Part shown: positions 1 to 6,860 of the stretch, one piece after another
Layout: every line of letters starts with the position of its first letter
How positions within the stretch are numbered: the stretch's first letter is position 1
Source of the DNA: CAYGKP01 sp964350605
GTDB taxonomy: Bacteria > Bacteroidota > Bacteroidia > Cytophagales > JAAEPT01
Direction: 5' to 3'
Assembly (NCBI GenBank): GCA_964350605.1
Contig: CAYGKP010000091.1
Location: forward strand, 1 to 8,904
Length of the DNA: 8,904 bases
The notes under the pieces: generated by a model
Databases searched by the model: none
What the model was told of the DNA's origin: nothing
Seen by the model: the letters and a program-made list of their open reading frames with translations, nothing else
Made by a program: the position numbers and the translations under genes

Positions 1-2
1 AG

Positions 3-1442
3 CAGGGCAAGATCCTGAGGGCCACCGTGAAAGGCGACGTGCACGACATCGGAAAGAACATCGTGGGCGTGGTGCTGGCCTGTAACAATTTCGAGATCAT
101 CGACCTGGGCGTGATGGTCCCCGCCGAGAAGATTTTGGAGGTCGCCAGAGAACGCAACGTGGACATCATCGGCCTCTCAGGGCTGATTACCCCCTCGCTG
201 GACGAGATGGTGGCGGTCGCCAAGGAGATGGAGCGGCAGGGCTTCAAGACCCCGCTCTTGATCGGTGGCGCGACGACCTCGCGGATTCATACGGCGGTGA
301 AGATCGACCCGATGTATTCGGGCCCAGTGGTCCACGTGCTTGATGCCTCGAAGTCGGTGCCGGTGGTCTCCGGTCTGTTGAGCGAGGACGACGGCGAGGG
401 CAACTTCTACAAGTACAAAGCCGAGTACGCCGCCTTGCGCGAGAGCCATGCCAAGCGACAGGACGACAAGAAGTACATCCCCTACAAACGGGCGGTGGAG
501 AACAAGCTGACCCTCGACTTCGACCCGGTGAGGCCGAAAACGCTCGGCATTACCGAGTTCAACGGCGTGCCGATTGGCGAGCTGCGGCCCTACATCGACT
601 GGACACCGTTCTTCCAGACGTGGCAACTGAAGGGCCGCTACCCCAAGATTTTCGACGACCCAACGGTGGGCGGGGAAGCCAAGAAGCTCTTTGACGACGC
701 GAACGCGATGCTCGACCGGATCGAGGCGGACGGCTGGTTGCGGGCCAGTGGTGTGGTGGGGCTGTACCCTGCGAACACGGTGGACAACGACCTGATCGAG
801 GTGTATGCCGACGAGTCGCGGGCGGAGGTGATTGCGACCGTGCCGTGCCTGCGCCAACAGCAGGAGAAGGCCAAGGGACAGCCGAACCTATCGCTGGCCG
901 ATTACCTCGCGCCCAAGGGCACGCCGGATTACATGGGCTTCTTTGCCGTGACGGCGGGCCTGGGCATCGAGCCGCAACTCGCCAAGTACGAGGCCGATCA
1001 TGACGACTACAATTCGATCATGCTCAAGTCGATCGCCGACCGATTGGCCGAGGCCTTTGCCGAGTGGTTGCACGCGAAGGTGCGCAAGGAATTGTGGGGC
1101 TACGCGCCCGAGGAGACGTTGGACAACGAGGCGTTGATCGCCGAGAAGTACCGGGGCATTCGCCCGGCGCCGGGCTATCCGGCCTGTCCCGATCACCTCG
1201 ACAAGCCCGAAATGTGGCGGTTCATGGAGGTGGAGAAGCGCACAGGCATCCAGCTTACCGAGAGCCTGGCGATGTATCCGGCCTCGTCGGTGTCGGGGTT
1301 CTATTTCGCGCATCCAGAGGCGCGGTATTTCGGCCTCGGTATGCTCCTGAAAGACCAAGTGCAGCTGCACGCCAAGCGCCGCGCCGTCCCCCTCACCGAG
1401 GTGGAAAAGTGGCTCGCGCCGAGTTTGAATTATGAGGTCTAA
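3..1442 (+). CDS. metH: Cobalamin-dependent methionine synthase, C-terminal part (5' end outside window)
   Basis: MetH moves a methyl group from 5-methyl-tetrahydrofolate through cobalamin to homocysteine, giving methionine in the cytoplasm. About 479 residues are visible; the frame is open to the left edge, so the homocysteine, folate and cap regions lie outside. In the order seen: the B12-binding domain opens with GDVHDIGKN, whose His (about visible residue 14) is the lower axial cobalt ligand in this family. It continues with the SGLITPSLDEM and IGGATTS segments. After a linker comes the AdoMet-dependent reactivation domain, with WTPFFQTW, the AEAFAEWLH-VRKELWGY stretch and the signature RPAPGYPACPDH near the C-terminus. 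The end matches the natural end of the family, so the gene is not truncated by the AT-rich gene that follows. Some Bacteroidota carry MetH split into two genes; which form this is cannot be told here. It is followed by an 11-base overlapping gene and then metF. Confidence 0.97.
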   Translation, partial: QGKILRATVKGDVHDIGKNIVGVVLACNNFEIIDLGVMVPAEKILEVARERNVDIIGLSGLITPSLDEMVAVAKEMERQGFKTPLLIGGATTSRIHTAVKIDPMYSGPVVHVLDASKSVPVVSGLLSEDDGEGNFYKYKAEYAALRESHAKRQDDKKYIPYKRAVENKLTLDFDPVRPKTLGITEFNGVPIGELRPYIDWTPFFQTWQLKGRYPKIFDDPTVGGEAKKLFDDANAMLDRIEADGWLRASGVVGLYPANTVDNDLIEVYADESRAEVIATVPCLRQQQEKAKGQPNLSLADYLAPKGTPDYMGFFAVTAGLGIEPQLAKYEADHDDYNSIMLKSIADRLAEAFAEWLHAKVRKELWGYAPEETLDNEALIAEKYRGIRPAPGYPACPDHLDKPEMWRFMEVEKRTGIQLTESLAMYPASSVSGFYFAHPEARYFGLGMLLKDQVQLHAKRRAVPLTEVEKWLAPSLNYEV

Positions 1443-2253
1443 CTCAATCCCAGACTCCCAACTCCTACCTCTTTCTATTGAGTGTAGGGAAAATTCGCTT
1501 GAACATTCAAATCGGGCCGAGAAAGCATATGCTGACACTGATTATTCACTTGCAATATCATCATCGATCTATAGCGTAGAGGAAGCAGTTAAAGCACTTG
1601 TTTTCTGGGTAGACTCTTTAGGATTCTCTTTCCGAAATGTGAAAGGAATAGATCAAATATTATTTCGGCATGAGCCGAGGTATTCTGTAGCCGTTATTTT
1701 CTTCCTTCTTCACAGAATGTTTAGGGATTTCCGCAGGTTCATTCTCTCGGTTAGAGAGACTGGAACCCTTGATTCTCTCAAGTTTGATCGGATTTTGGAT
1801 GGGCTAACCAAGTACACTAAAGGTCGATTCTACACCTATCTGCGGAAAGATCTCCGCTGGTTCTCAAGTTTAACCGAGAAGAGGACTAAGGCTGTACATG
1901 TTGATTATCGCGACATCATTACGTCCCCAAAAAAAGCTTCTAAACGTGAGGCATTTGTTGCCTTGAGAAGAGCAATTATCGTTCAAGAAGGAGTGTTTGG
2001 ATTTATTGACAGCATGAATACACAGTTGGACGAGAACGATTCTACCACTGGTCTAACTAGAGAACACCTTTCTAAAGCTATGGATTTTATGGACCGAAAA
2101 GGCTACAGTTTTATTTCAGAGTTTTTCAAGGAGAATCCCGTAAAGTCTGTCGATAGCCTCTTGTTGAAGGCGTATGAGGCCCTTGTGGTTGCTAGGTCGC
2201 CACTAGATGAAGTAGAGCTAAAAACCCCTTTGCATAGGGGTGAGAATCAATAA
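1432..2253 (+). CDS. AbiV-like HEPN-family protein (candidate abortive-infection gene), AT-rich insertion in met operon
   Basis: The 273-residue product is soluble and largely helical, and is not a metabolic enzyme I recognise. Three segments match what I know of the AbiV/HEPN class. Residues 39-56 read SLAISSSIYSVEEAVKAL, like the family's 'A..ls.yA.EE.gKA' helix. FRHEPR follows at 78-83, where AbiV proteins carry a His-basic stretch. R151-TKAV-H156, then VD, is an Rx4H HEPN motif placed where AbiV has 'R..glYVD'. AbiV of Lactococcus stops phage growth by blocking translation once triggered by a phage protein; many HEPN proteins are RNases. Whether this one cuts RNA is unknown. The ATG lies inside the last codons of metH (11-base overlap, +1 frame), and the stop is 9 bases before the metF ATG, so co-transcription is likely. 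Two sampled 60-base stretches are 40% GC, with AGA, ATA and TTA codons common, against about 63% in metF. This suggests recent transfer. The family call is moderate; the gene itself is near certain. Confidence 0.6.
   Translation: MRSNSIPDSQLLPLSIECRENSLEHSNRAEKAYADTDYSLAISSSIYSVEEAVKALVFWVDSLGFSFRNVKGIDQILFRHEPRYSVAVIFFLLHRMFRDFRRFILSVRETGTLDSLKFDRILDGLTKYTKGRFYTYLRKDLRWFSSLTEKRTKAVHVDYRDIITSPKKASKREAFVALRRAIIVQEGVFGFIDSMNTQLDENDSTTGLTREHLSKAMDFMDRKGYSFISEFFKENPVKSVDSLLLKAYEALVVARSPLDEVELKTPLHRGENQ
2224..2241 (+). repeat. Short perfect hairpin at the end of the AbiV-like gene, before metF
   Basis: ACCCCT and AGGGGT form a perfect 6-base stem around the loop TTGCAT. It lies inside the last codons of the AbiV-like gene, 21 bases before the metF start. 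No U-tract follows (GAGAATCAA), so it is not a standard intrinsic terminator. It could slow ribosomes or polymerase, stabilise the 3' end of a processed message, or be a chance structure. Confidence 0.35.
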
Positions 2254-2262
2254 ACAGATCGA

Positions 2263-3219
2263 ATGAAAATCATCGACCACATCGCCCAGGCGAACGGCAA
2301 AACCCTCTTCTCGTTCGAGATTCTGCCCCCCAAAAAAGGGGAAGGCATCAAGGACCTCTACGCCGCCATCGACCCCCTGATGGACTACGGCCCCTCGTTC
2401 ATCGACGTGACCTACCACCGCGAAGAGTACGTCCTCAAAAAACGCCCCGACGGCCTGCTCGAACAAGTCACCACCCGCAAACGCCCGGGCACCGTGGCCA
2501 TCTGCGCGGCCATCAAAAACCGCTATAAGGTCGACACCGTGCCCCACCTGATCTGCGGCGGCTTCTCGAAAGACGAAACCGAAAACGCCCTGATCGAACT
2601 GGACTTCCTGGGCATCGAAACGGTCCTCGCCCTGCGCGGCGACGCGGTCAAATCCGACGGCCGCTTCATCGCCGACCCCGACGGTCACGAGTACGCCGAC
2701 AGCCTGATCCAACAGGTCATGGACATGAACGAGGGGCGCTACCTGCACGAGGAACTCCAGAACAGCGTGCGCACCAACTTCGAGATCGGCGCGGCGGCCT
2801 ACCCCGAGAAGCACTTCGAGGCGCCGAACATGGATTCGGACATGCACTTCCTGAAAAAGAAGGTCAAAGCGGGCGCGAAGTTCATCGTCACCCAAATGTT
2901 CTTCGACAACAGCAAGTACTTCGCCTTCGTCGAGAAGTGCCGGGCCGAGGGCATCACCGTGCCGATCATCCCGGGCATCAAGCCGCTGGCGACCGTCAAG
3001 CAACTCAACGTGCTGCCCAGCATCTTCCACATTGACATGCCAGACGCGCTGGTCCGCGAGGTCATCAAGTGCAAGGACAACGCCGCCGCCAAGGAGGTCG
3101 GCATCGAGTGGGCCATCCAGCAGTGCAAGGAGCTGGTCGCCGGGGGCGCGCCGGTGCTCCACTTCTACACCATGAGCCGCAGCACACAGGTCAAGGAGAT
3201 CGCCAAGGCGGTCTTCTAG
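2263..3219 (+). CDS. metF: 5,10-methylenetetrahydrofolate reductase
   Basis: MetF reduces 5,10-methylene-tetrahydrofolate to 5-methyl-tetrahydrofolate with FAD and NAD(P)H, supplying the methyl donor for MetH. The 318 residues are a full-length bacterial MetF TIM barrel. FSFEILPP contains E19, the position of the catalytic acid (E28 in E. coli). ALRGD carries D127, and VTQMFFDN carries Q211; these correspond to the flavin/folate-contacting Asp and Gln of the family. The PGIKP segment (237-241) and the C-terminal VLHFYTM strand are also typical. The start ATG gives the usual short N-terminus (MKIIDHIAQANGK) seen in Bacteroidota MetF; no Shine-Dalgarno is visible (AATAAACAGATCGA upstream). The gene sits 9 bases after the AbiV-like gene, so in this strain it is probably transcribed through that gene from the metH side. 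It converges on the acidic-tail gene at 3282-3716. Confidence 0.97.
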   Translation: MKIIDHIAQANGKTLFSFEILPPKKGEGIKDLYAAIDPLMDYGPSFIDVTYHREEYVLKKRPDGLLEQVTTRKRPGTVAICAAIKNRYKVDTVPHLICGGFSKDETENALIELDFLGIETVLALRGDAVKSDGRFIADPDGHEYADSLIQQVMDMNEGRYLHEELQNSVRTNFEIGAAAYPEKHFEAPNMDSDMHFLKKKVKAGAKFIVTQMFFDNSKYFAFVEKCRAEGITVPIIPGIKPLATVKQLNVLPSIFHIDMPDALVREVIKCKDNAAAKEVGIEWAIQQCKELVAGGAPVLHFYTMSRSTQVKEIAKAVF

Positions 3220-3238
3220 GGGTTGTGAAGTAGGGGTG

Positions 3239-3258
3239 GGACGGGCTTACGCCCGCCC
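3239..3258. repeat. GC-rich palindrome between convergent genes (REP-like or terminator stem)
   Basis: CGGGC (3242-3246) and GCCCG (3251-3255) pair around TTAC. A single A/C mismatch and a further GG/CC pair extend the stem. It lies in the 62-base gap between the convergent ends of metF and the acidic-tail gene. Neither side has a convincing U-tract (AAAAG on the + side), so it is a weak intrinsic terminator at best. GGGCTTACGCCC-type palindromes often recur in bacterial genomes as REP-like units. Confidence 0.4.
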
Positions 3259-3281
3259 AAAAGTGCGGTGCTCAGTCAGGC

Positions 3282-3716
3282 TTAGTCCTCGTCCGGCTCG
3301 TCGTCGGTGTCGGTGGGCTCGTCGTCATCGATGTCGTCGAGCTCGATGTCATCGTCGATCTCCGACTCGTCGGGGTCGCGATCAGTGTCCTCATCGTCGG
3401 AATCGTCCGAGGTGCTGCGCTTCTCCGCATAGCTGCGCACGATCTCCTTCTTGGCCACGCGCTTGCTGAGTTTCTCCTCGGCCAACCGGGCGGGGGTCTC
3501 TTCGTCCGTATCGCCCGTACTGTCGATGTCGTACTCGCTGACCGTGAAGGTCCGTTTTCGGTCGTAGACGTACACAGAGTACTTCCACTGGCCGTCGCTG
3601 CGCTTGCCGTTGTCGACCAGCACGCCTTCCTTGCCAGCGATGTTCTCCTCGAGGTTGGCTTCGGTGTCGAGCAGCTCGACCACCTCGTTTTCAGTAAAGG
3701 GACGTTCCATTGCCAT
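3282..3716 (-). CDS. Hypothetical small protein with SH3-like N-terminal domain and extremely acidic tail
   Basis: The function is not recognised. Residues 1-75 look like a small all-beta domain: ENIAGKEGVLVDNG, then W44-KYSVYVY, then TFTVSEYDIDSTG. The spacing resembles SH3-like barrels, and distantly the Imm31-type immunity domain ('GK.GvvL...Y.V.I......f.E.dL..TG'); this is a low-confidence likeness. Residues 76-100 are a charged helix. Residues 102-144 hold 28 Asp/Glu out of 43 with one Arg, surely disordered. Such tails can mimic nucleic acid, bind basic proteins or metals, or aid solubility. The start is the ATG at 3716; a second ATG two codons in (3710) is equally possible. No Shine-Dalgarno is visible. 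It lies downstream of the NmrA-like gene on the same strand, but a terminator-like hairpin separates them, so it probably has its own promoter. The overlapping Ser/Thr/Arg-rich frame is a shadow of the GAY repeats. I favour this frame because it has a folded-looking N-terminus and an ATG start. Confidence 0.75.
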   Translation of the reverse strand: MAMERPFTENEVVELLDTEANLEENIAGKEGVLVDNGKRSDGQWKYSVYVYDRKRTFTVSEYDIDSTGDTDEETPARLAEEKLSKRVAKKEIVRSYAEKRSTSDDSDDEDTDRDPDESEIDDDIELDDIDDDEPTDTDDEPDED

Positions 3717-3800
3717 AGTTGACCGAAAGAAAACACCCCCGCATCAATTGGGCGAGTGTTTGGGTGAAAAAATTTGCGCCCGCCGCCAGAAACGGTGCAA

Positions 3801-3848
3801 ATGAAAGCGAGCCGCCCCCTTAAGATGCCTCTTTGGGAACGGCTCGCT
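3801..3848 (-). terminator. Probable intrinsic terminator of the NmrA-like gene
   Basis: On the - strand AGCGAGCCG pairs perfectly with CGGCTCGCT (arms 3840-3848 and 3806-3814). The 25-base interior can itself form CCC/GGG and AAG/CTT pairs. The stem begins about 30 bases after the TAG at 3879 and is followed on that strand by TTCATTTG, a modest U-rich run. It would end the reductase transcript before the acidic-tail gene. The remaining gap (3717-3800) shows no clear promoter. Confidence 0.55.
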
Positions 3849-3878
3849 CGCTTAGAATGAATCGGTTGTGTCGATGCG

Positions 3879-4766
3879 CTAGGAGGCGTGATAGACCGCG
3901 GCCCACTCCTTGGCAAAGGCCGAAAGTGGGGTAGGGGTTGACCATTCGGGTTTACGCTGGTAGCCGCCCATTAAACGGCCTTCATTGATCGCGTGAGAGA
4001 AGGTCATGTAGCCATCAATGACGCTGTCGGAAACGCCCATGCTCTGGAAGGCACCACGTACGGCTTCGTCCGGAAATTGGGTGTAAGGGAGCGTTTGGCC
4101 CACTTCCTGGCTGAGGGTCATGGCCGCTTCGTCCATCGAAACGTCCTGGGGACCCGCCACGTAGCGGAAGCTCTTGCCTGAAAAATCGAGCGCAAACAGG
4201 TGCTCGCTAGCGGCTGCGGCAATGTCTTTCACATGAACCTGGGGCACACGGATATCCCCTTTCATGGGAAAGCCACCCAGCACACCCATCTGTTTTGCGG
4301 GCTGAATCGAGTTGAGGAGGTTCTGTTGGAAGAAACCCGCACGCATGTGCAGGACGTTTAGTCCGTCGATGGCGTTCAACTTCTGTTCCATGTCGTAGAG
4401 GCCGTTGACTACGCCCGTGCCTTCGGGTACATCGGCGCCGACGGAGGAAAGCGTTACCGCATACTTGGTGCCGTGTGCCTTGAGACCCGCCACGAAGTTG
4501 TCGGTCACTGTGTTTTGGTAGGCCCGAAAGTCAGGGGCCGTAAAGCTGGGCGGGACCATCAGGTACGCGGCTTTGATGCCTTCGAAAAGGCCTTTCACGA
4601 AAGAAGCATCTTCCAGATCGCCGATGGCGGCTTCTGCGCCTGCATCGACCAGGGATTGAAGTTTGTCTGCGCTTCGCCCGACGACGCGGACTTTCTTGCC
4701 TGCTTTAAGTAGGGCTTCAGCGGTGGGTGTTCCGGTATTGCCGGTGGCGCCAATGATGAGGTACAT
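3879..4766 (-). CDS. NmrA-like atypical SDR, NAD(P)-binding oxidoreductase
   Basis: The 295 residues form a Rossmann-fold protein of the NmrA/quinone-oxidoreductase-2 branch of atypical short-chain dehydrogenases. The N-terminal GATGNTG (6-12) is the dinucleotide-binding GxxGxxG loop. VVGRS puts R31 at the end of strand 2, which favours NADP(H) over NAD(H). GDLED (49-53) and LSSVGAD (106-112) follow in the usual order, then MRAGFFQQN (141-149), the conserved substrate-side segment of this branch. No YxxxK catalytic pair is present (Y124 is five residues from K129), as expected for atypical SDRs, which act either as NAD(P)H-dependent quinone/azo reductases or as redox sensors. The exact substrate cannot be assigned. 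The start ATG at 4766 gives a family-typical N-terminus directly before the first beta strand. It is divergent from lhgO across 102 bases, so the two may share control. No TAnnTTTG element is seen in front of it. Confidence 0.85.
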   Translation of the reverse strand: MYLIIGATGNTGTPTAEALLKAGKKVRVVGRSADKLQSLVDAGAEAAIGDLEDASFVKGLFEGIKAAYLMVPPSFTAPDFRAYQNTVTDNFVAGLKAHGTKYAVTLSSVGADVPEGTGVVNGLYDMEQKLNAIDGLNVLHMRAGFFQQNLLNSIQPAKQMGVLGGFPMKGDIRVPQVHVKDIAAAASEHLFALDFSGKSFRYVAGPQDVSMDEAAMTLSQEVGQTLPYTQFPDEAVRGAFQSMGVSDSVIDGYMTFSHAINEGRLMGGYQRKPEWSTPTPLSAFAKEWAAVYHAS

Positions 4767-4854
4767 GAGAAATTCGGTTTGGTGGATGGATTGTAAAAAC
4801 CCAAGTGCTTGCCGATGGGTTCCCTTTTCGAGTGGGCATTTGCCGCCCGGTGCC

Positions 4855-4862
4855 TAGCTTTG
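4855..4862 (+). promoter_or_regulatory. Bacteroidota-type -7 promoter element for lhgO
   Basis: TAGCTTTG is a perfect match to TAnnTTTG, the -7 consensus read by the Bacteroidota housekeeping sigma factor. It ends 6 bases before the ATG at 4869, which would put the transcription start at or next to the start codon. No clear TTTG -33 box is found at the usual spacing; TTTTCG at 4825-4830 is slightly too far upstream. One such octamer in 100 bases could be chance, but its position in the divergent gap is right. Confidence 0.45.
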
Positions 4863-4868
4863 CCGTCC

Positions 4869-6086
4869 ATGCAGCAAGAGGAGATAAAATACGACGTAGC
4901 CGTTGTCGGCGGTGGGTGCGTAGGCTTGGCCTCGGCCTATAAGATTCAACGCCGCCATCCCGATTGGCGGATCGTCGTTTTCGAGAAGGAAGACCACTTG
5001 GCCCCCCACCAAACGGGCCACAACTCCGGGGTCATTCACTCGGGCATCTATTATAAGCCCGGCAGCTATCGCGCGAAGAACTGTGTGGATGGTCGCCGCG
5101 AGCTGGTCGCCTTCGCGAGGGAACACGACATTTCCCACGACATCTGTGGCAAACTGATCGTTGCGGTCGAGGAGGAGGAGTTGGGTCGCCTGGAGGGCAT
5201 TTACGAGCGCGGCTTGGAGAACGGCATCGAGGACATGCGCAAAGTGACCGCCGAAGAGATGCGCGAGATCGAGCCGCATGTCCAAGGCATCGCGGGCGTA
5301 CACGTGGGCTGTACGGGCATCATTGATTTTGTGGGTGTGGTCGAAAAGCTGGCCGAACTGTTGGTGAAAATCCAGCCGAAGAGCCAGGTCCTCACCGATT
5401 GCAAAGTCCTTGATTACGAGGGCGATCGGCCCCGCACGATCCGAACCACCAAAGGCACCTTCACTGCCGAGCGCATGGTGTTCTGTGGCGGCCTGTTCGC
5501 CGACCGATTGGCGCGAAAGGACGGCATCCGCGAGAAGATGCAAGTGGTGGGCTTCCGGGGCGACTACTATGAACTGGTCGACGAGGCAAAGCACAAAGTG
5601 AAGCACTTGGTCTATCCGGTGCCGAACCCGGCGTTCCCTTTTTTGGGTGTTCACCTCACGCGCATGTACAACGGCGAAATCGAGTGCGGGCCCAACGCGG
5701 TCTTTACCTTCAAGCGTGAAGGGTATGGCAAGACTTCCTTCAACCTGCGCGATGCCCTGCAAGCGACCACGTACTCGGGCACCTGGCGGCTGTTCTTTAA
5801 GCACACCAAATTCGGCATCCGCGAACAACGGCGCGCCTGGTCGAAACGACTGTTCCTCAAGACCTTGCAACGATTGGTGCCCAGCTTCGAGATGAAGGAC
5901 CTCAAACCCGGTCGGGCCGGGGTGCGGGCGATGGCCCTTCTCCCGAACGGCGAGGTGCACGATGACTTCCTGTTCGCCGAGCGGGATGGGGCGGTTCATG
6001 TTCTCAACGCGCCGTCTCCCGCTGCGACTGCTTGCCTGGCCATTGGAGAGGAGGTGGCCGAGCGTGTAGACCGATATCTCGAATAA
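4869..6086 (+). CDS. lhgO: L-2-hydroxyglutarate oxidase (FAD-dependent)
   Basis: LhgO oxidises L-2-hydroxyglutarate, a by-product of promiscuous dehydrogenases and an intermediate of some lysine/glutarate routes, to 2-oxoglutarate. In E. coli its electrons go to the membrane quinone pool. The 405 residues match the DAO-fold family length. VVGGGCVGLASA (12-23) is the FAD Rossmann loop and E39 ends the second strand. TGHNSGVIHSGIYY (49-62) is the signature around the flavin that separates LhgO from other DAO oxidases. FRGDYYEL (229-236), VYPVPNPAFPFLGVH (248-262), GRAGVRA (348-354) and NAPSPAATACLAIG (380-393) complete the pattern. I chose the ATG at 4869 rather than 4809. The upstream 20 residues precede the family's start, are unlike any family N-terminus, and overlap the -7 element. 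A long antisense open frame over the gene is a GC-bias shadow. It is divergent from the NmrA-like gene and followed by the TPR genes 88 bases on. Confidence 0.94.
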   Translation: MQQEEIKYDVAVVGGGCVGLASAYKIQRRHPDWRIVVFEKEDHLAPHQTGHNSGVIHSGIYYKPGSYRAKNCVDGRRELVAFAREHDISHDICGKLIVAVEEEELGRLEGIYERGLENGIEDMRKVTAEEMREIEPHVQGIAGVHVGCTGIIDFVGVVEKLAELLVKIQPKSQVLTDCKVLDYEGDRPRTIRTTKGTFTAERMVFCGGLFADRLARKDGIREKMQVVGFRGDYYELVDEAKHKVKHLVYPVPNPAFPFLGVHLTRMYNGEIECGPNAVFTFKREGYGKTSFNLRDALQATTYSGTWRLFFKHTKFGIREQRRAWSKRLFLKTLQRLVPSFEMKDLKPGRAGVRAMALLPNGEVHDDFLFAERDGAVHVLNAPSPAATACLAIGEEVAERVDRYLE

Positions 6087-6087
6087 G

Positions 6088-6110
6088 ATCAATAAATTCT
6101 TGATATTTTT
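6088..6110 (+). terminator. Weak AT-rich hairpin with U-run after lhgO
   Basis: ATCAA (6088-6092) pairs with TTGAT (6100-6104) and ATTTTT follows. The 5-base AT-rich stem is weak, so termination would be partial. The same stretch contains TATTTTTA (6104-6111), one base short of the TAnnTTTG -7 pattern, so it could instead belong to a promoter for the TPR genes. Confidence 0.25.
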
Positions 6111-6174
6111 ACAAAACCCTGTAACCACTGGGTCGTAACCCGCGTACACATGAGAAGGACCTAGACTCCAGCTT

Positions 6175-6816
6175 ATGAAACCGCTCCGTACACCCCGCCT
6201 GATTTTTACCTTCGCATTGCTGTTGGCGCTGCCGTTGGCCGTTTTTGCCCAGTCGCGAAAACAAGCCCAGAGCCTCTACGCGCAAGCGCTACGCGAAGCC
6301 GCCACAGGTGATCCCTACAAGGCAATCGAGACCCTCACCCACGCCAACCAGTCCGATCCGACGTATCAAGCGCCGTTGTTCTACCGCGCCGAATTGAAGT
6401 CCGCCCTAGGTGATTACTACGGGGCGATTGATGATTACACGGTCCTCTTGCGCATGGAAGTTGGCGAGGTGGATGCCTTGGTTGGCCGGGCCCGCAACCG
6501 AATGCTGCTCCGCCAATTCCGCATGGCGAAACTGGATTTGCACCATGCCATTACACACTCGCCCACGGATCCCCAAGCCAATGGGTTGATGCACGAGGTC
6601 GAGTTGACACTTAACGCCTACGAGTCGGCCTTCAACGAGTACAGCCAGATGGTTCGTTCCGAGCCCGAAAATCCCCAAGGGTACTACCTGCGTGGCAAAG
6701 TTGAGGTGATGTACGGCGACCGTGAAACGGGTTGTTCAGACCTGAGCCGTGCCAGCCAAATGGGTGACCGCGGGGCTTATCAGTTGATTAACGAGTTCTG
6801 CCGCGGGAACCGCTAA
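6175..6816 (+). CDS. Secreted TPR-repeat protein (first of tandem pair)
   Basis: The 213-residue protein has a clear Sec signal peptide: a basic start (KPLRTPR), a hydrophobic core at about 9-23, and likely cleavage after AVFA with Q26 first. It therefore acts in the periplasm. The rest is tetratricopeptide-like. Good repeats lie at about 66-98 (PLFYRAELKSALGDYYGAID), and at about 167-199 (PQGYYLRGKVEVMYGD ending in GCSDLSRASQMGD). A degenerate repeat lies between them. TPRs are protein-protein docking surfaces; no catalytic motif is present. The tail, with C187 and C209 and the pattern C-D-SRA-MGD-AY-I-C, recurs in the next gene. Such tails are common on Bacteroidota TPR proteins. The start ATG is the only one giving the signal peptide; no Shine-Dalgarno is visible. 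The next gene follows after 44 bases and is probably in the same operon. The partner protein is unknown. Confidence 0.85.
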   Translation: MKPLRTPRLIFTFALLLALPLAVFAQSRKQAQSLYAQALREAATGDPYKAIETLTHANQSDPTYQAPLFYRAELKSALGDYYGAIDDYTVLLRMEVGEVDALVGRARNRMLLRQFRMAKLDLHHAITHSPTDPQANGLMHEVELTLNAYESAFNEYSQMVRSEPENPQGYYLRGKVEVMYGDRETGCSDLSRASQMGDRGAYQLINEFCRGNR

Positions 6817-6860
6817 GCAGCACTTTCCTTCCCAGAGATTTTTTGCGCACCTTGGCATCC

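Noticed and set aside
177..1538. Antisense open frames across metH (177-857 and 888-1538)
   Set aside because: They are shadows of the conserved MetH reading frame with no start context or domain.
1436..2058. GGTCTAACT repeated at 1436-1444 and 2050-2058, considered as insertion-site direct repeats
   Set aside because: The second copy lies well inside the AbiV-like gene rather than at its boundary; a 9-base match is expected by chance.
2218..3162. 314-codon open frame antisense to metF
   Set aside because: Its composition (Asp/Val/Gly/His-rich) is that of a metF mirror; no recognisable domain, and metF is unambiguous.
3272..3916. Longer - strand frame over the acidic-tail gene, rich in Ser/Thr/Arg
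   Set aside because: It overlaps the end of the NmrA-like gene and the terminator hairpin, and its tail is only the shifted reading of the GAY triplets.
4809..4868. Upstream 20-codon extension of lhgO
   Set aside because: It precedes the family's normal N-terminus, has no similarity to it, and contains the -7 promoter element.
6129..6142. GGGT-CGTA-ACCC mini-hairpin in the leader of the first TPR gene
   Set aside because: A four-base stem is too short to support a regulatory call.
4854..6149. 431-codon open frame antisense to lhgO
   Set aside because: It mirrors a strongly conserved gene, its translation is His/Leu/Arg-rich without any fold signature, and such frames arise from GC-biased codon use.
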